From positions 1-34,298 of the forward strand of contig JAWLBW010000008.1 of the NCBI GenBank assembly GCA_041687475.1: 34,298 nt of DNA, read 5' to 3'. The stretch's first letter is position 1. The number at the start of each line of letters is the position of its first letter. The notes below the pieces were generated by a model. The model did no database searches. It had not been told where the DNA came from and saw only the letters and a list, made by a program, of their open reading frames with translations. Below, piece after piece: positions 24,410-31,190 of this stretch. Source of the stretch: JAWLBW01 sp041687475 (GTDB lineage: Bacteria > J088 > JAWLBW01). A program made the position numbers and the translations under genes.

Positions 24410-25668
24410 GAAACTACCCCCATCTGTGGATAGCCAATATCTCGCGTCTGCTTGAGAAACGGGCGTACAGCATTTTCAGCATTCTGGCGTTCAGCCTGTT
24501 CGTGGGTTCCTTCCGCCTGTTCGCCGAGTGGGCGCTCGGCGGTTTTTACGCCTCACGCTTGCTCACGTCGTGGCTCATTCTCTGCGGCTTCTACTGGCTG
24601 TCGTTCTTCGTGTTCGCTACGGTACTGCGGTTGCTTGTCGACCAGCCCTGGCGTACCTCGATCAACGTTATTCTCGTGGGGATATTTCTGGGTGTGTTTC
24701 CGCCGATCATCGATGCGTTGGTGGGGGGCACGGGGTTTCACTATTCGTACATCTGGAACTTTCCCGCTACGTGGAAGTGGGGCATCTACAATCCCGCGCA
24801 CCTGATTCCCATCGGCGAGGCTGCCGTTCTCTGGGCCGTGGTTGTTCTCACGGTCGTCTACGTTCGCCTGAAGACGCGCAGCCTGACGAGAACGGTCGGA
24901 GCCGGTGTGCTTGCCTATGGCGCGGTCATCGTGCTCGCGGCCGGCCCCGCCACCATCGCCGAGCACGTGCGCGCCTCCTACGGGTGGCCCTACGACCTGC
25001 GAACCATTCTGCACAGCCTGCTGCAGTTCGTGACGGTGTTTCTGCTGTACCTGGTGCTGCAGCCCAACTTGTTGCGGGTCATCGGGCGCTGTTTTACCCG
25101 GGCGCTTCTGCTGTTGGCGGTGTTTGTGGCGGGAACCGTTCTTGTGGGTGAAGTAAGCATCTCGACCTTTCTTCATGGCGCGCTCCTTGCCGTCATGCTG
25201 CTCGGCGTTGTGGTTGCTCGACAGGCTTCGTCTTCGGGTGAAGCAGACCGGAACGACGCCTGGTTTCTCACCATCAACAGCGCCTTCCTGCTGGCGGTGC
25301 TGGCGGCCGCGCATTCATCCGTTTTTCTGCCGCTTTTGCTGATTCAGGCGGGCAGCCTGGCGGTCGGAAGGTCTCCTGCCCGCGCCGTGCCCGAGCCGGT
25401 TCAACATGGGCTTCTTGCCGCGGGGGTGTTTCTGGTCGGCGCCGTTGCCGCGGCCGAATACGCGGCGTTCGAAGCGCCGAGGTGGTGGATAAGCTATCTT
25501 CCCCGCCCGCTCGATACCGCACCGCTGCGCGGCTTCGATGGGGGTTCGCTTGCCCTGATGGTAGTGTTGTCGGTAGCCTACGCCTGGTTTGTCGGTCGGC
25601 CAGGAGCGCGACGTCGTGCAGGCGATGGCCGGGAAAAAACGGTGGGAAAGGGTCGGGTGCCGTCATGA
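24406..25668 (+). CDS. Inactive UbiA-like paralogue (both Asp motifs lost)
   Basis: 420 residues with the same two-part plan as its neighbours. Its N-terminal domain has RLLVDQPWRTSINVILVGIF and a PPIIDALV segment, closely matching the first half of the fusion protein downstream. The UbiA-like part is still alignable: DAWFLTINSAFLL corresponds to DVRFMTVSMGLMI of the active copy, and EAPRWWISYLP plus GFDGGSLALMV correspond to the segment before motif 2. Where the active copy has NDFHDAAED this one has ARQASSSGEAD, and the DYKDWEAD region is replaced by an Arg/Gly-rich C-terminal tail. It should therefore not bind a prenyl diphosphate in the usual way. A partner, scaffold or regulatory role is inferred. 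It overlaps the upstream gene by ATGA. Confidence 0.82.
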   Translation: MRNYPHLWIANISRLLEKRAYSIFSILAFSLFVGSFRLFAEWALGGFYASRLLTSWLILCGFYWLSFFVFATVLRLLVDQPWRTSINVILVGIFLGVFPPIIDALVGGTGFHYSYIWNFPATWKWGIYNPAHLIPIGEAAVLWAVVVLTVVYVRLKTRSLTRTVGAGVLAYGAVIVLAAGPATIAEHVRASYGWPYDLRTILHSLLQFVTVFLLYLVLQPNLLRVIGRCFTRALLLLAVFVAGTVLVGEVSISTFLHGALLAVMLLGVVVARQASSSGEADRNDAWFLTINSAFLLAVLAAAHSSVFLPLLLIQAGSLAVGRSPARAVPEPVQHGLLAAGVFLVGAVAAAEYAAFEAPRWWISYLPRPLDTAPLRGFDGGSLALMVVLSVAYAWFVGRPGARRRAGDGREKTVGKGRVPS

Positions 25669-25712
25669 CTAAGCCGATGCAGTGCGGTATCTGCGGAGAA
25701 AGGCTGCCGTGA
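25665..25712 (+). CDS. Possible 15-codon mini-ORF with CxxC, bridging two UbiA genes
   Basis: The frame reads MTKPMQCGICGERLP then TGA. Its ATG overlaps the stop of the inactive UbiA paralogue (ATGA, 25665-25668), and its stop overlaps the GTG of the fusion gene (GTGA, 25709-25712). It would bridge the 40-base gap so that a terminating ribosome could be passed on. The peptide has a CGIC zinc-knuckle-like pair. It may be only a coupling device, a remnant of a zinc-ribbon protein, or chance. Confidence 0.4.
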   Translation: MTKPMQCGICGERLP

Positions 25713-28450
25713 CGAATTACCCCTATCTCTGGATCAAGAACATCTCGCGGTTGCTCGAGAAGCGTGAATACAGTATTTATACGGTGTTGTGCTTCTGTCT
25801 GTTCGTCGGTTCCATGCGGCGGTTTCTCGAGTGGAGTCTGGGGGGCGTGCTCGAGCCCTTTCCCCTCAACTTCGTCGTTACGCTTACGGGCTTCTACTGG
25901 TTCACCTTTTTCGTTTTCACCCTTATTCTGCGGCTGCTTGTCGACCAGCCGTGGCGGGTGTCGATCAACGTCATTCTGGTAGGCGTCTTTCTCGGGATTT
26001 TCCCTCCGCTTCTCGATACGCTTCTGACCGGAACGGGCTTCAAATACGCTTATGTCTGGGGCGTACCCCGGCAATTCAACTGGTATCTTTACAACCCCCA
26101 GCTGAACATACCCATCGGCGAGGCCATTGTTCTCTGGGCCGTCATCTTCTTCACCACCGTGTACGTCGGGCACAAAACCCACCGTTGGTCGAAGGTGCTG
26201 GCTGCTTTTGTTCTGTCGTACGCCGGGGTCATCGTCATCGGCGGACTGGCGTCGGGGTTGTCGTTGCTGCTGGGGCTGGTATTCGGTTGGCAACCCACCC
26301 ACTTCGTGGCGTTGGTCAATCTGTTGCAAATCATGGGCGCCTTCGGCCTTTACCTGGTGCTTCAGCCCGGTGTTCGGCGTGCGCTCGTGCGCCGCGTACC
26401 CCGGGGCCTTTTCTATGCGGCGTTGAGTCTGCTGGGCGCCGTCGCGGCAGGAAAACCGTCGGTGACGGCCCTGGTATACGCAGGGCTTCTGCTGGTGGCC
26501 TGGCTCATTGTTGCGGGGCGCAGAGAGTATCGCAGCGCGGCAGACGAAACCGGGCTCGATGTGCAGGATGTTCGCTTCCTGAGTATTACCGGCGGTCTGC
26601 TTCTGGCCGCACTCGCCGCGGCCAATTCTCTCGCGCTGCTTCCGCTCGCGGCCTTCGGACTCGTCGATTTTCTGCCTTCTTCGGTAAAGCGGTGGCTTCG
26701 CTCCGACACCGGGGGCAGGGCCGACACGGTTCTTCTTGCGGTTCTTGCGTATCTGGTGGGGGTCGCGGCGGCTGCCGAGTACGTGGCTTATGAAGCCCCG
26801 CGCTGGTGGATCTCGTTCCTCCCCGATCCCGCAGGCGGCGTGGTCTCGGGCTTTTTCGGTGTCGACGTACTGGTCGGTCTTGCAATTGCGGTTGCCGCCG
26901 GTGTGCTGACTGCCCGACGAAAAGCCGGCGACAGCATTCGAGGCGAGGCGCCGCAACTTGCGTCCTACAGCGTTTATGGGGTTCTGGCTGCGTCGGTGTT
27001 CGTGGGCGTGCTCCTTCTGTTCGGCGGCTGGGTCGCCGCTATCGAATATCCCACGCGCATGATGGCCGGGGTGCTTCAGTCGGCGGGTACGTTCTGGCTT
27101 GGGCTTTTTGTCTACGCATTGCTGTACCGAGCCTGGTCGCGGCAACCGTGGCGCAGCGTGACGCCGGCGCTTGTCTGGGGCATGTTGCTTGCGCTCGCGG
27201 TTCCGATTGTCGACCTGCTTGCGGGCGATGCAGTGGGGCCCGTCAGCAGATTGGCGGTCTGGGGTTTGACGGTGGGGCAGGCAGCTTTCTGGTCGACCAG
27301 TATCGTTCTGTTTGCCGTTCTCGTGGGCGTGCGAGCGCGTAGCGTGTGGCGAGCGCTCGGAGCGTTGGTTTCTGCCTTGCCGGGCCTGGCGGCCATTCTC
27401 GTGCTGCCGGCGACGTTGGGCGCATGGGTCGTCGAGCGTTTGGCATGGCCCGAAGAGCATACGGTAACGATCGTGAACCTGGCGCGGGTCATTGCCGCCA
27501 TGTTCGTATACTTCGCCCTCGAACCGAGGGTGTTTCGAGGTCTCACGGCGCGCATACCCCATGCGCTGCCCTTCATGCTGTTCTGCTTTCTGGGTTCTGC
27601 CTTTGCGGGGCAGATTTCGGTGACCACCGCCATCTATGCGGGCATCATGTTTCTCGCCGGCTGGGTCGCCTTGGGCCAGAACGATTTTTTCGACGCCGAG
27701 GAAGACGGCCTGCAGGGGCGAGCGCCGTATCTCGATCTGGAAGACGTCAGGTTCCTGACCATTACGGCGGCGCTGGGCATCGCTTCTCTTGCGGCCGCGC
27801 ATTCGACGGTCACCTTCCTTGCTCTTGCCGCGTTCGCCTCTTTCATGCTCTATAACTTTCCGTTTTACCGGGCCAAGAAGTACTTTCCGTCAAACCTCAA
27901 GATTGAAGGCGTCTGGGGCTTCTGTGCGTTTACCTTCGGCGTACTGGCGGCCTGGGAGCATGCAGCCTATGGCGCACCACGCTGGTGGATATCTCACTCG
28001 CCCCTGCCCGACGAGCAATTGTTGGGGCCGTTCGACGGGCTGACGCTGGTAGCCATGCTGCTCGCGTTCGGCGGATTTTCACTGGTAGCCGTGCTGAAGG
28101 ATTACAAGGACTGGGAGGCAGATCGCAGCGCGGGCGTACAGACACTGTATACCCTGGCCGTGAAGCGGGGCTGGCGGTTTCAGCGTCTGCACTTCATTCT
28201 TCTGGGCGTCACCTGTGTGGCTATCGCGTCGGCGCCTTTGCTGATGGCGCTGGTGGGGCGGCTGCCCTGGGTATACTCGGTGGGTGGCCTGCTGGCCGGT
28301 GTTCTGACCTGGAGCCTGATGTCCGGCCCACCGTCGTCGAGCCGTTTCCGGTCGACCCTGGTTACGCTCGCGGTATATTTTCTCTTTCTGGTGCTGGCCC
28401 TGCATTTTTCGCCCGCTCCCATGGGAGAGGCGACTGTGGCCAGTTTTTGA
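25709..28450 (+). CDS. Double UbiA-module fusion: inactive half plus active half
   Basis: 913 residues from the GTG at 25709. That start is chosen because GGAGAAAGG (25695-25703) precedes it and because VTNYPYLWIKNISRLLEKR then matches the N terminus of the upstream paralogue. An upstream GTG at 25682 is also in frame. Residues 1 to ~425 repeat the plan of the 420-aa paralogue and have lost both Asp motifs (RREYR at 271-275 near where NDxxD is expected; GVLTARRKAGD in place of motif 2). Residues ~425-913 are a second copy with another N-terminal domain (AWSRQPWRSV) and an intact UbiA domain: N658-D-F-F-D662, then D798-Y-K-D801-W-E-A-D805. The spacing between motifs is 140 residues, identical to the 528-aa protein. 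Integral membrane protein, probably with some 25 helices. Acceptor unknown. Confidence 0.85.
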   Translation: MTNYPYLWIKNISRLLEKREYSIYTVLCFCLFVGSMRRFLEWSLGGVLEPFPLNFVVTLTGFYWFTFFVFTLILRLLVDQPWRVSINVILVGVFLGIFPPLLDTLLTGTGFKYAYVWGVPRQFNWYLYNPQLNIPIGEAIVLWAVIFFTTVYVGHKTHRWSKVLAAFVLSYAGVIVIGGLASGLSLLLGLVFGWQPTHFVALVNLLQIMGAFGLYLVLQPGVRRALVRRVPRGLFYAALSLLGAVAAGKPSVTALVYAGLLLVAWLIVAGRREYRSAADETGLDVQDVRFLSITGGLLLAALAAANSLALLPLAAFGLVDFLPSSVKRWLRSDTGGRADTVLLAVLAYLVGVAAAAEYVAYEAPRWWISFLPDPAGGVVSGFFGVDVLVGLAIAVAAGVLTARRKAGDSIRGEAPQLASYSVYGVLAASVFVGVLLLFGGWVAAIEYPTRMMAGVLQSAGTFWLGLFVYALLYRAWSRQPWRSVTPALVWGMLLALAVPIVDLLAGDAVGPVSRLAVWGLTVGQAAFWSTSIVLFAVLVGVRARSVWRALGALVSALPGLAAILVLPATLGAWVVERLAWPEEHTVTIVNLARVIAAMFVYFALEPRVFRGLTARIPHALPFMLFCFLGSAFAGQISVTTAIYAGIMFLAGWVALGQNDFFDAEEDGLQGRAPYLDLEDVRFLTITAALGIASLAAAHSTVTFLALAAFASFMLYNFPFYRAKKYFPSNLKIEGVWGFCAFTFGVLAAWEHAAYGAPRWWISHSPLPDEQLLGPFDGLTLVAMLLAFGGFSLVAVLKDYKDWEADRSAGVQTLYTLAVKRGWRFQRLHFILLGVTCVAIASAPLLMALVGRLPWVYSVGGLLAGVLTWSLMSGPPSSSRFRSTLVTLAVYFLFLVLALHFSPAPMGEATVASF

Positions 28451-28475
28451 CAGCCCCCGGAGATTGCTGTTAGAT
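28447..28475 (+). promoter_or_regulatory. Strong sigma-70-like promoter of the DUF1566 gene pair
   Basis: TTGACA (28447-28452), 17-base spacer, TTAGAT (28470-28475). The -35 overlaps the stop codon of the UbiA fusion gene. Transcription would begin near 28482, ahead of the ATG at 28554. Confidence 0.65.
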
Positions 28476-28553
28476 GGTAGCCGCCGTGTCCGTCTCCCGA
28501 GGGTTAACGTCTGCTTTCTGAACGCTCCCGGCCGGTAACCTGAAGAACTTTGT

Positions 28554-29639
28554 ATGAGCTGGTTTCTACGACAAGCTGCAACTCGCCCGCTACCCGGCCC
28601 GGGGCTCTGCCTTCTACTCGGCCTTCTATTCGGACTGATGCTCCTTGCGGCCTGTACGGCGAGTGAAGAGAAGACGAGCGGCACGACGACGCCCGTGACC
28701 CGGCCCGATACCGATAGTTGCCCCGACCCCGGTATCAACGAACCGGGCGAAGTCTGCGAGACCGATGCGCTTACCGCATGCATTTCCGCGTGCGGTACTG
28801 TCTGCGGAAACGACAATGCTTGCCGCGAGCCCTGCTTTGCGTCGTGCGCAAAGGAGTCTTCGGGCGATGTCACACCGCCCGTGACGCTCGTGGTGGGACC
28901 TGAGTCACCCGTGTTGTCCGATACGGCCACTCTTTCTTTTGCCTGTAACGAAGAATCTTGTACCTTCCAATGCCGGTTGAACGGTGAACCATGGCGCAAT
29001 TGCGTCTCGCCCGAAACCCTTTCGGGGCTGGGCGAAGGCGAACAGGTGTTCGAGGTTCTGGCCGTCGATGCCGCCGGCAATCAGGAGGTTGCGCCTGCAC
29101 GCTTCGCCTGGGTGGTTACCGCCGGGCCGGGCAACGGTACGCCCGCGGGGGCCGACTCGCCCGTTTCCGACAGCGGCCAGCTGTTGTGTTATGACCATGC
29201 TTCGGAAATTCCCTGCCCGGCTCCGGGCGAGGCATTTTTCGGCCAGGACGGGCATTATTACGGCACCCCGATGAGCCATAGCGTCGTGGGCGACGGAACG
29301 GTGCTCGACGAGGTTACCGGACTTCAATGGCAGCGCGAAGGCGACGGGGTGGTGCGTACCTGGTTGGGCGCATTGTCGTACTGCGGAAGTCTGGAACTGG
29401 CCGGGTATTCAGACTGGCGGCTTCCGGGCGAGTGGGAACTGATAACCCTCGTTGATTTCGGAAAGGTCAGCCCCGCCATCGACACCACCGCGTTTCCCGA
29501 TACGCGTTCATCGCTGTACTGGACGTCGACCGAGCATGCAGGCAGCGCGGAAATGGCCTGGTCCGTTCTTTTCAGCTACGGTTACGTTGCTCCGAACCCG
29601 AAAACCCATGACAACGCCTTCGTTCGCTGTGTGAGGTAA
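28554..29639 (+). CDS. Lipoprotein with twin Cx3Cx3C motif, Ig-like domain and DUF1566 domain
   Basis: 361 residues. The lipobox L31-A32-A33-C34 marks a lipoprotein. A Cys-rich linker holds C56, C68 and then two evenly spaced triplets, C76-x3-C80-x3-C84 and C90-x3-C94-x3-C98. Residues ~105-185 form an Ig-like domain (FQCRLNGEPWRNC, then FEVLAVDAAGNQE). The last ~125 residues are a DUF1566 / Lcl C-terminal domain: VTGLQWQREGDG, LAGYSDWRLPGEWEL, FPDTRSSLYWTST and a terminal FVRCVR. DUF1566 domains occur on exported proteins of largely unknown function and are related to the C-type-lectin-like / FGE-type fold group in some analyses. GAAG precedes the ATG. It has its own promoter and is followed after 3 bases by a single-domain paralogue. 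Confidence 0.85.
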   Translation: MSWFLRQAATRPLPGPGLCLLLGLLFGLMLLAACTASEEKTSGTTTPVTRPDTDSCPDPGINEPGEVCETDALTACISACGTVCGNDNACREPCFASCAKESSGDVTPPVTLVVGPESPVLSDTATLSFACNEESCTFQCRLNGEPWRNCVSPETLSGLGEGEQVFEVLAVDAAGNQEVAPARFAWVVTAGPGNGTPAGADSPVSDSGQLLCYDHASEIPCPAPGEAFFGQDGHYYGTPMSHSVVGDGTVLDEVTGLQWQREGDGVVRTWLGALSYCGSLELAGYSDWRLPGEWELITLVDFGKVSPAIDTTAFPDTRSSLYWTSTEHAGSAEMAWSVLFSYGYVAPNPKTHDNAFVRCVR

Positions 29640-29642
29640 CGC

Positions 29643-30092
29643 ATGCTACGTCATTTCCGCTCCTTGTTTCCATGCGTGCTTCTGGCTGTATTTCTGCCGG
29701 CGATTTCGGGGGCCCAGGCCGCCGTGCGTTATGTAGACAACGGCGACGAGACCGTAAGCGATACCGCTACCGGGTTGCTGTGGAGCCGGAGCGAGCAAAC
29801 GGCGTCACTTACCTGGCGTGAAGCGCTGGCTGCCTGCGAAAACCTGTCGCTGGCCGGTTACGACGATTGGCGTCTGCCCGAAATCAGGGAACTTCGCTCG
29901 CTGGTCGACATCTCGCGTCAGAACCCGGCCATCGATACCACGGTCTTTCCCGATACCGAGCATGCCGTGGGGCACTGGTCGTCTTCGACCCGCCACGGCA
30001 GCCCGAACTTCGCATGGTATGTGGGGTTTGGCAGCGGCACCGTTTACACCCTTCCGAAAACCGAAAAGGCCCGGGTTCGCTGCGTGCGATGA
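29643..30092 (+). CDS. Secreted DUF1566 (Lcl C-terminal) single-domain protein
   Basis: 149 residues. A Sec signal peptide (MLRHFRSLFPCVLLAVFLPA, cleavage near AQA at about residue 27) is followed by a single DUF1566 domain: NGDETVSDTATGLLWSRS, LAGYDDWRLPEIRELRSLVD, IDTTVFPDTEH, HWSSSTRHG and a terminal VRCVR. It is clearly paralogous to the C-terminal domain of the preceding lipoprotein, with the same order of motifs. It starts 3 bases after that gene's stop, so the two are translationally coupled. Periplasmic or extracellular; function unknown, possibly a partner or duplicated copy of its neighbour. It is convergent with the polyprenyl synthase gene. Confidence 0.87.
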   Translation: MLRHFRSLFPCVLLAVFLPAISGAQAAVRYVDNGDETVSDTATGLLWSRSEQTASLTWREALAACENLSLAGYDDWRLPEIRELRSLVDISRQNPAIDTTVFPDTEHAVGHWSSSTRHGSPNFAWYVGFGSGTVYTLPKTEKARVRCVR

Positions 30093-30111
30093 GGGGCGGT
30101 CGTACGGCCCC
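30093..30111. terminator. Possible hairpin between convergent genes
   Basis: GGGGC (30093-30097) and GCCCC (30107-30111) form a short GC stem directly after the DUF1566 stop and before the end of the convergent polyprenyl synthase gene. There is no T-run on either side, so termination by it is uncertain. Confidence 0.3.
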
Positions 30112-30119
30112 GTTCTCGA

Positions 30120-31067
30120 TTAGAAACGGCGTGCGATATAACGCTCGAAGAAGGTAGCCAGCGACGTCTCTGCTTCGGTGCCTGGAAATGCCCTGCGAAC
30201 CAGTTGGAGCGCGTCCGTACGTACGCGTTCCAGTTCTTCCGAACCCAGCTCGACAGCCTGCGAGGAAGCAAGCGCCAGGTAGGCGCTTTCGAAGGCGTCT
30301 TCGTCGCGCTCACGAAAGGCGTCGGCAAGCGCCTGGTCGAGTTCGGGCCGTGCCGCGCGTGCAAGTTGCACCGGAACGGTAAGCCGGCCCTCGCGCAGAT
30401 CGCGGTGAGTCGGTTTTCCGTCTGCTGTTTTTGACAGGTCGAGCAGATCGTCGGCGACCTGAAAGCCGTATCCGATGAGTCGCCCCAGACGGTCGGCAGC
30501 TTCCCGCAGGTCGTCGGCAACGCCGCGCGTGACCGCGTGTGCGCGTGCGCACCAGGCGAAAAGGGCGCCGGTTTTCGTTTCGGCGATCTGCCTCGATTGT
30601 ACAAGGCTGGTATCGAGAGAGTAGGCGCAAGCCGCCTGTTGCAGCTCGCCTTCGACCAGTTCGCCCACGGCCAGGGTCAATTCGTGGGTGGCTTTGAAAA
30701 GTCCTTGCCCGGTAAGGGTCTGTAGTGCCCGGGCGAGCAGGAAGTCGCCGGTAAGAACAGCCGATTCCACCCCGAAGGCGGTGTGCACCGATGGACGGCC
30801 CCGCCTTAACTCGCTGCGATCGATGACGTCGTCGTGCAGCAGGGTAGCCGTGTGTACGAGCTCAGCCGCCATTCCCAGGCTTGTCGAGAGTTCGGAAGGG
30901 CTTCCCAGCCAGCCGCCCGCGACAGCCGCGAACCGGGGACGTGCTCTTTTACCGCCCGCCTCGAGCAGGTGGCGCGCGGCTTGCCGAACGCTCGCAACCT
31001 TGCTGTCGGCTGCATCGAGCAGTCGGCTTTCGAAGTCTGCGAACGGTGAATCAATGGGCTTCGGCAT
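30120..31067 (-). CDS. Long-chain polyprenyl diphosphate synthase (IspB/GGPPS family)
   Basis: 315 residues, normal for the trans-isoprenyl diphosphate synthase family. Present are GGKRARP (38-44), the first Asp-rich motif D79-D80-V-I-D83, and the second D206-D-L-L-D210, followed by GK and DLREGRLTVPV. These bind Mg2+ and the allylic diphosphate and add isopentenyl units. The residues at -5 and -4 before the first motif are small (A74, T75), which in this family leaves room for long products, as in octaprenyl/nonaprenyl synthases for quinone tails. The product length is inferred. It is divergent from the P-type ATPase and could supply donors to the UbiA modules encoded 1.7 kb away on the other strand. 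Confidence 0.92.
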   Translation of the reverse strand: MPKPIDSPFADFESRLLDAADSKVASVRQAARHLLEAGGKRARPRFAAVAGGWLGSPSELSTSLGMAAELVHTATLLHDDVIDRSELRRGRPSVHTAFGVESAVLTGDFLLARALQTLTGQGLFKATHELTLAVGELVEGELQQAACAYSLDTSLVQSRQIAETKTGALFAWCARAHAVTRGVADDLREAADRLGRLIGYGFQVADDLLDLSKTADGKPTHRDLREGRLTVPVQLARAARPELDQALADAFRERDEDAFESAYLALASSQAVELGSEELERVRTDALQLVRRAFPGTEAETSLATFFERYIARRF

Positions 31068-31086
31068 AGGGCAGGTGGTTCGAAGT

Positions 31087-31115
31087 AAAGTACCACGCAG
31101 CCCGAGAGGCTACAA
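31087..31115 (-). promoter_or_regulatory. Candidate promoter for the polyprenyl synthase gene
   Basis: On the minus strand TTGTAG, a 17-base spacer and TACTTT precede the ATG at 31067, with a short leader of about 12 bases. The -35 is good and the -10 is only moderate. Confidence 0.4.
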
Positions 31116-31153
31116 GAATCTCATTGCTCCCCGTGAAAATCTACCGATACGCC

Positions 31154-31181
31154 TTCAGGGGGCAGTCGCCGGTGTTAGAAT
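31154..31181 (+). promoter_or_regulatory. Candidate promoter for the P-type ATPase gene
   Basis: TTCAGG (31154-31159), 16-base spacer, TAGAAT (31176-31181). Transcription would begin near 31188, which would make the ATG at 31191 almost leaderless and leave the in-frame ATG at 31227 as an alternative start. Confidence 0.35.
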
Positions 31182-31190
31182 CGGAGTTTG

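Noticed and set aside
25274..27802. 842-codon open frame on the minus strand across the UbiA genes
   Set aside because: It is antisense to strongly conserved membrane proteins, is very rich in Arg/Gln/Asn/His, and has no motif or ribosome site. It is a composition effect of GC-rich codons.
30120..31067. Polyprenyl synthase considered as part of the UbiA operon
   Set aside because: It is on the opposite strand and separated by two DUF1566 genes. A functional link is possible but co-transcription is not.
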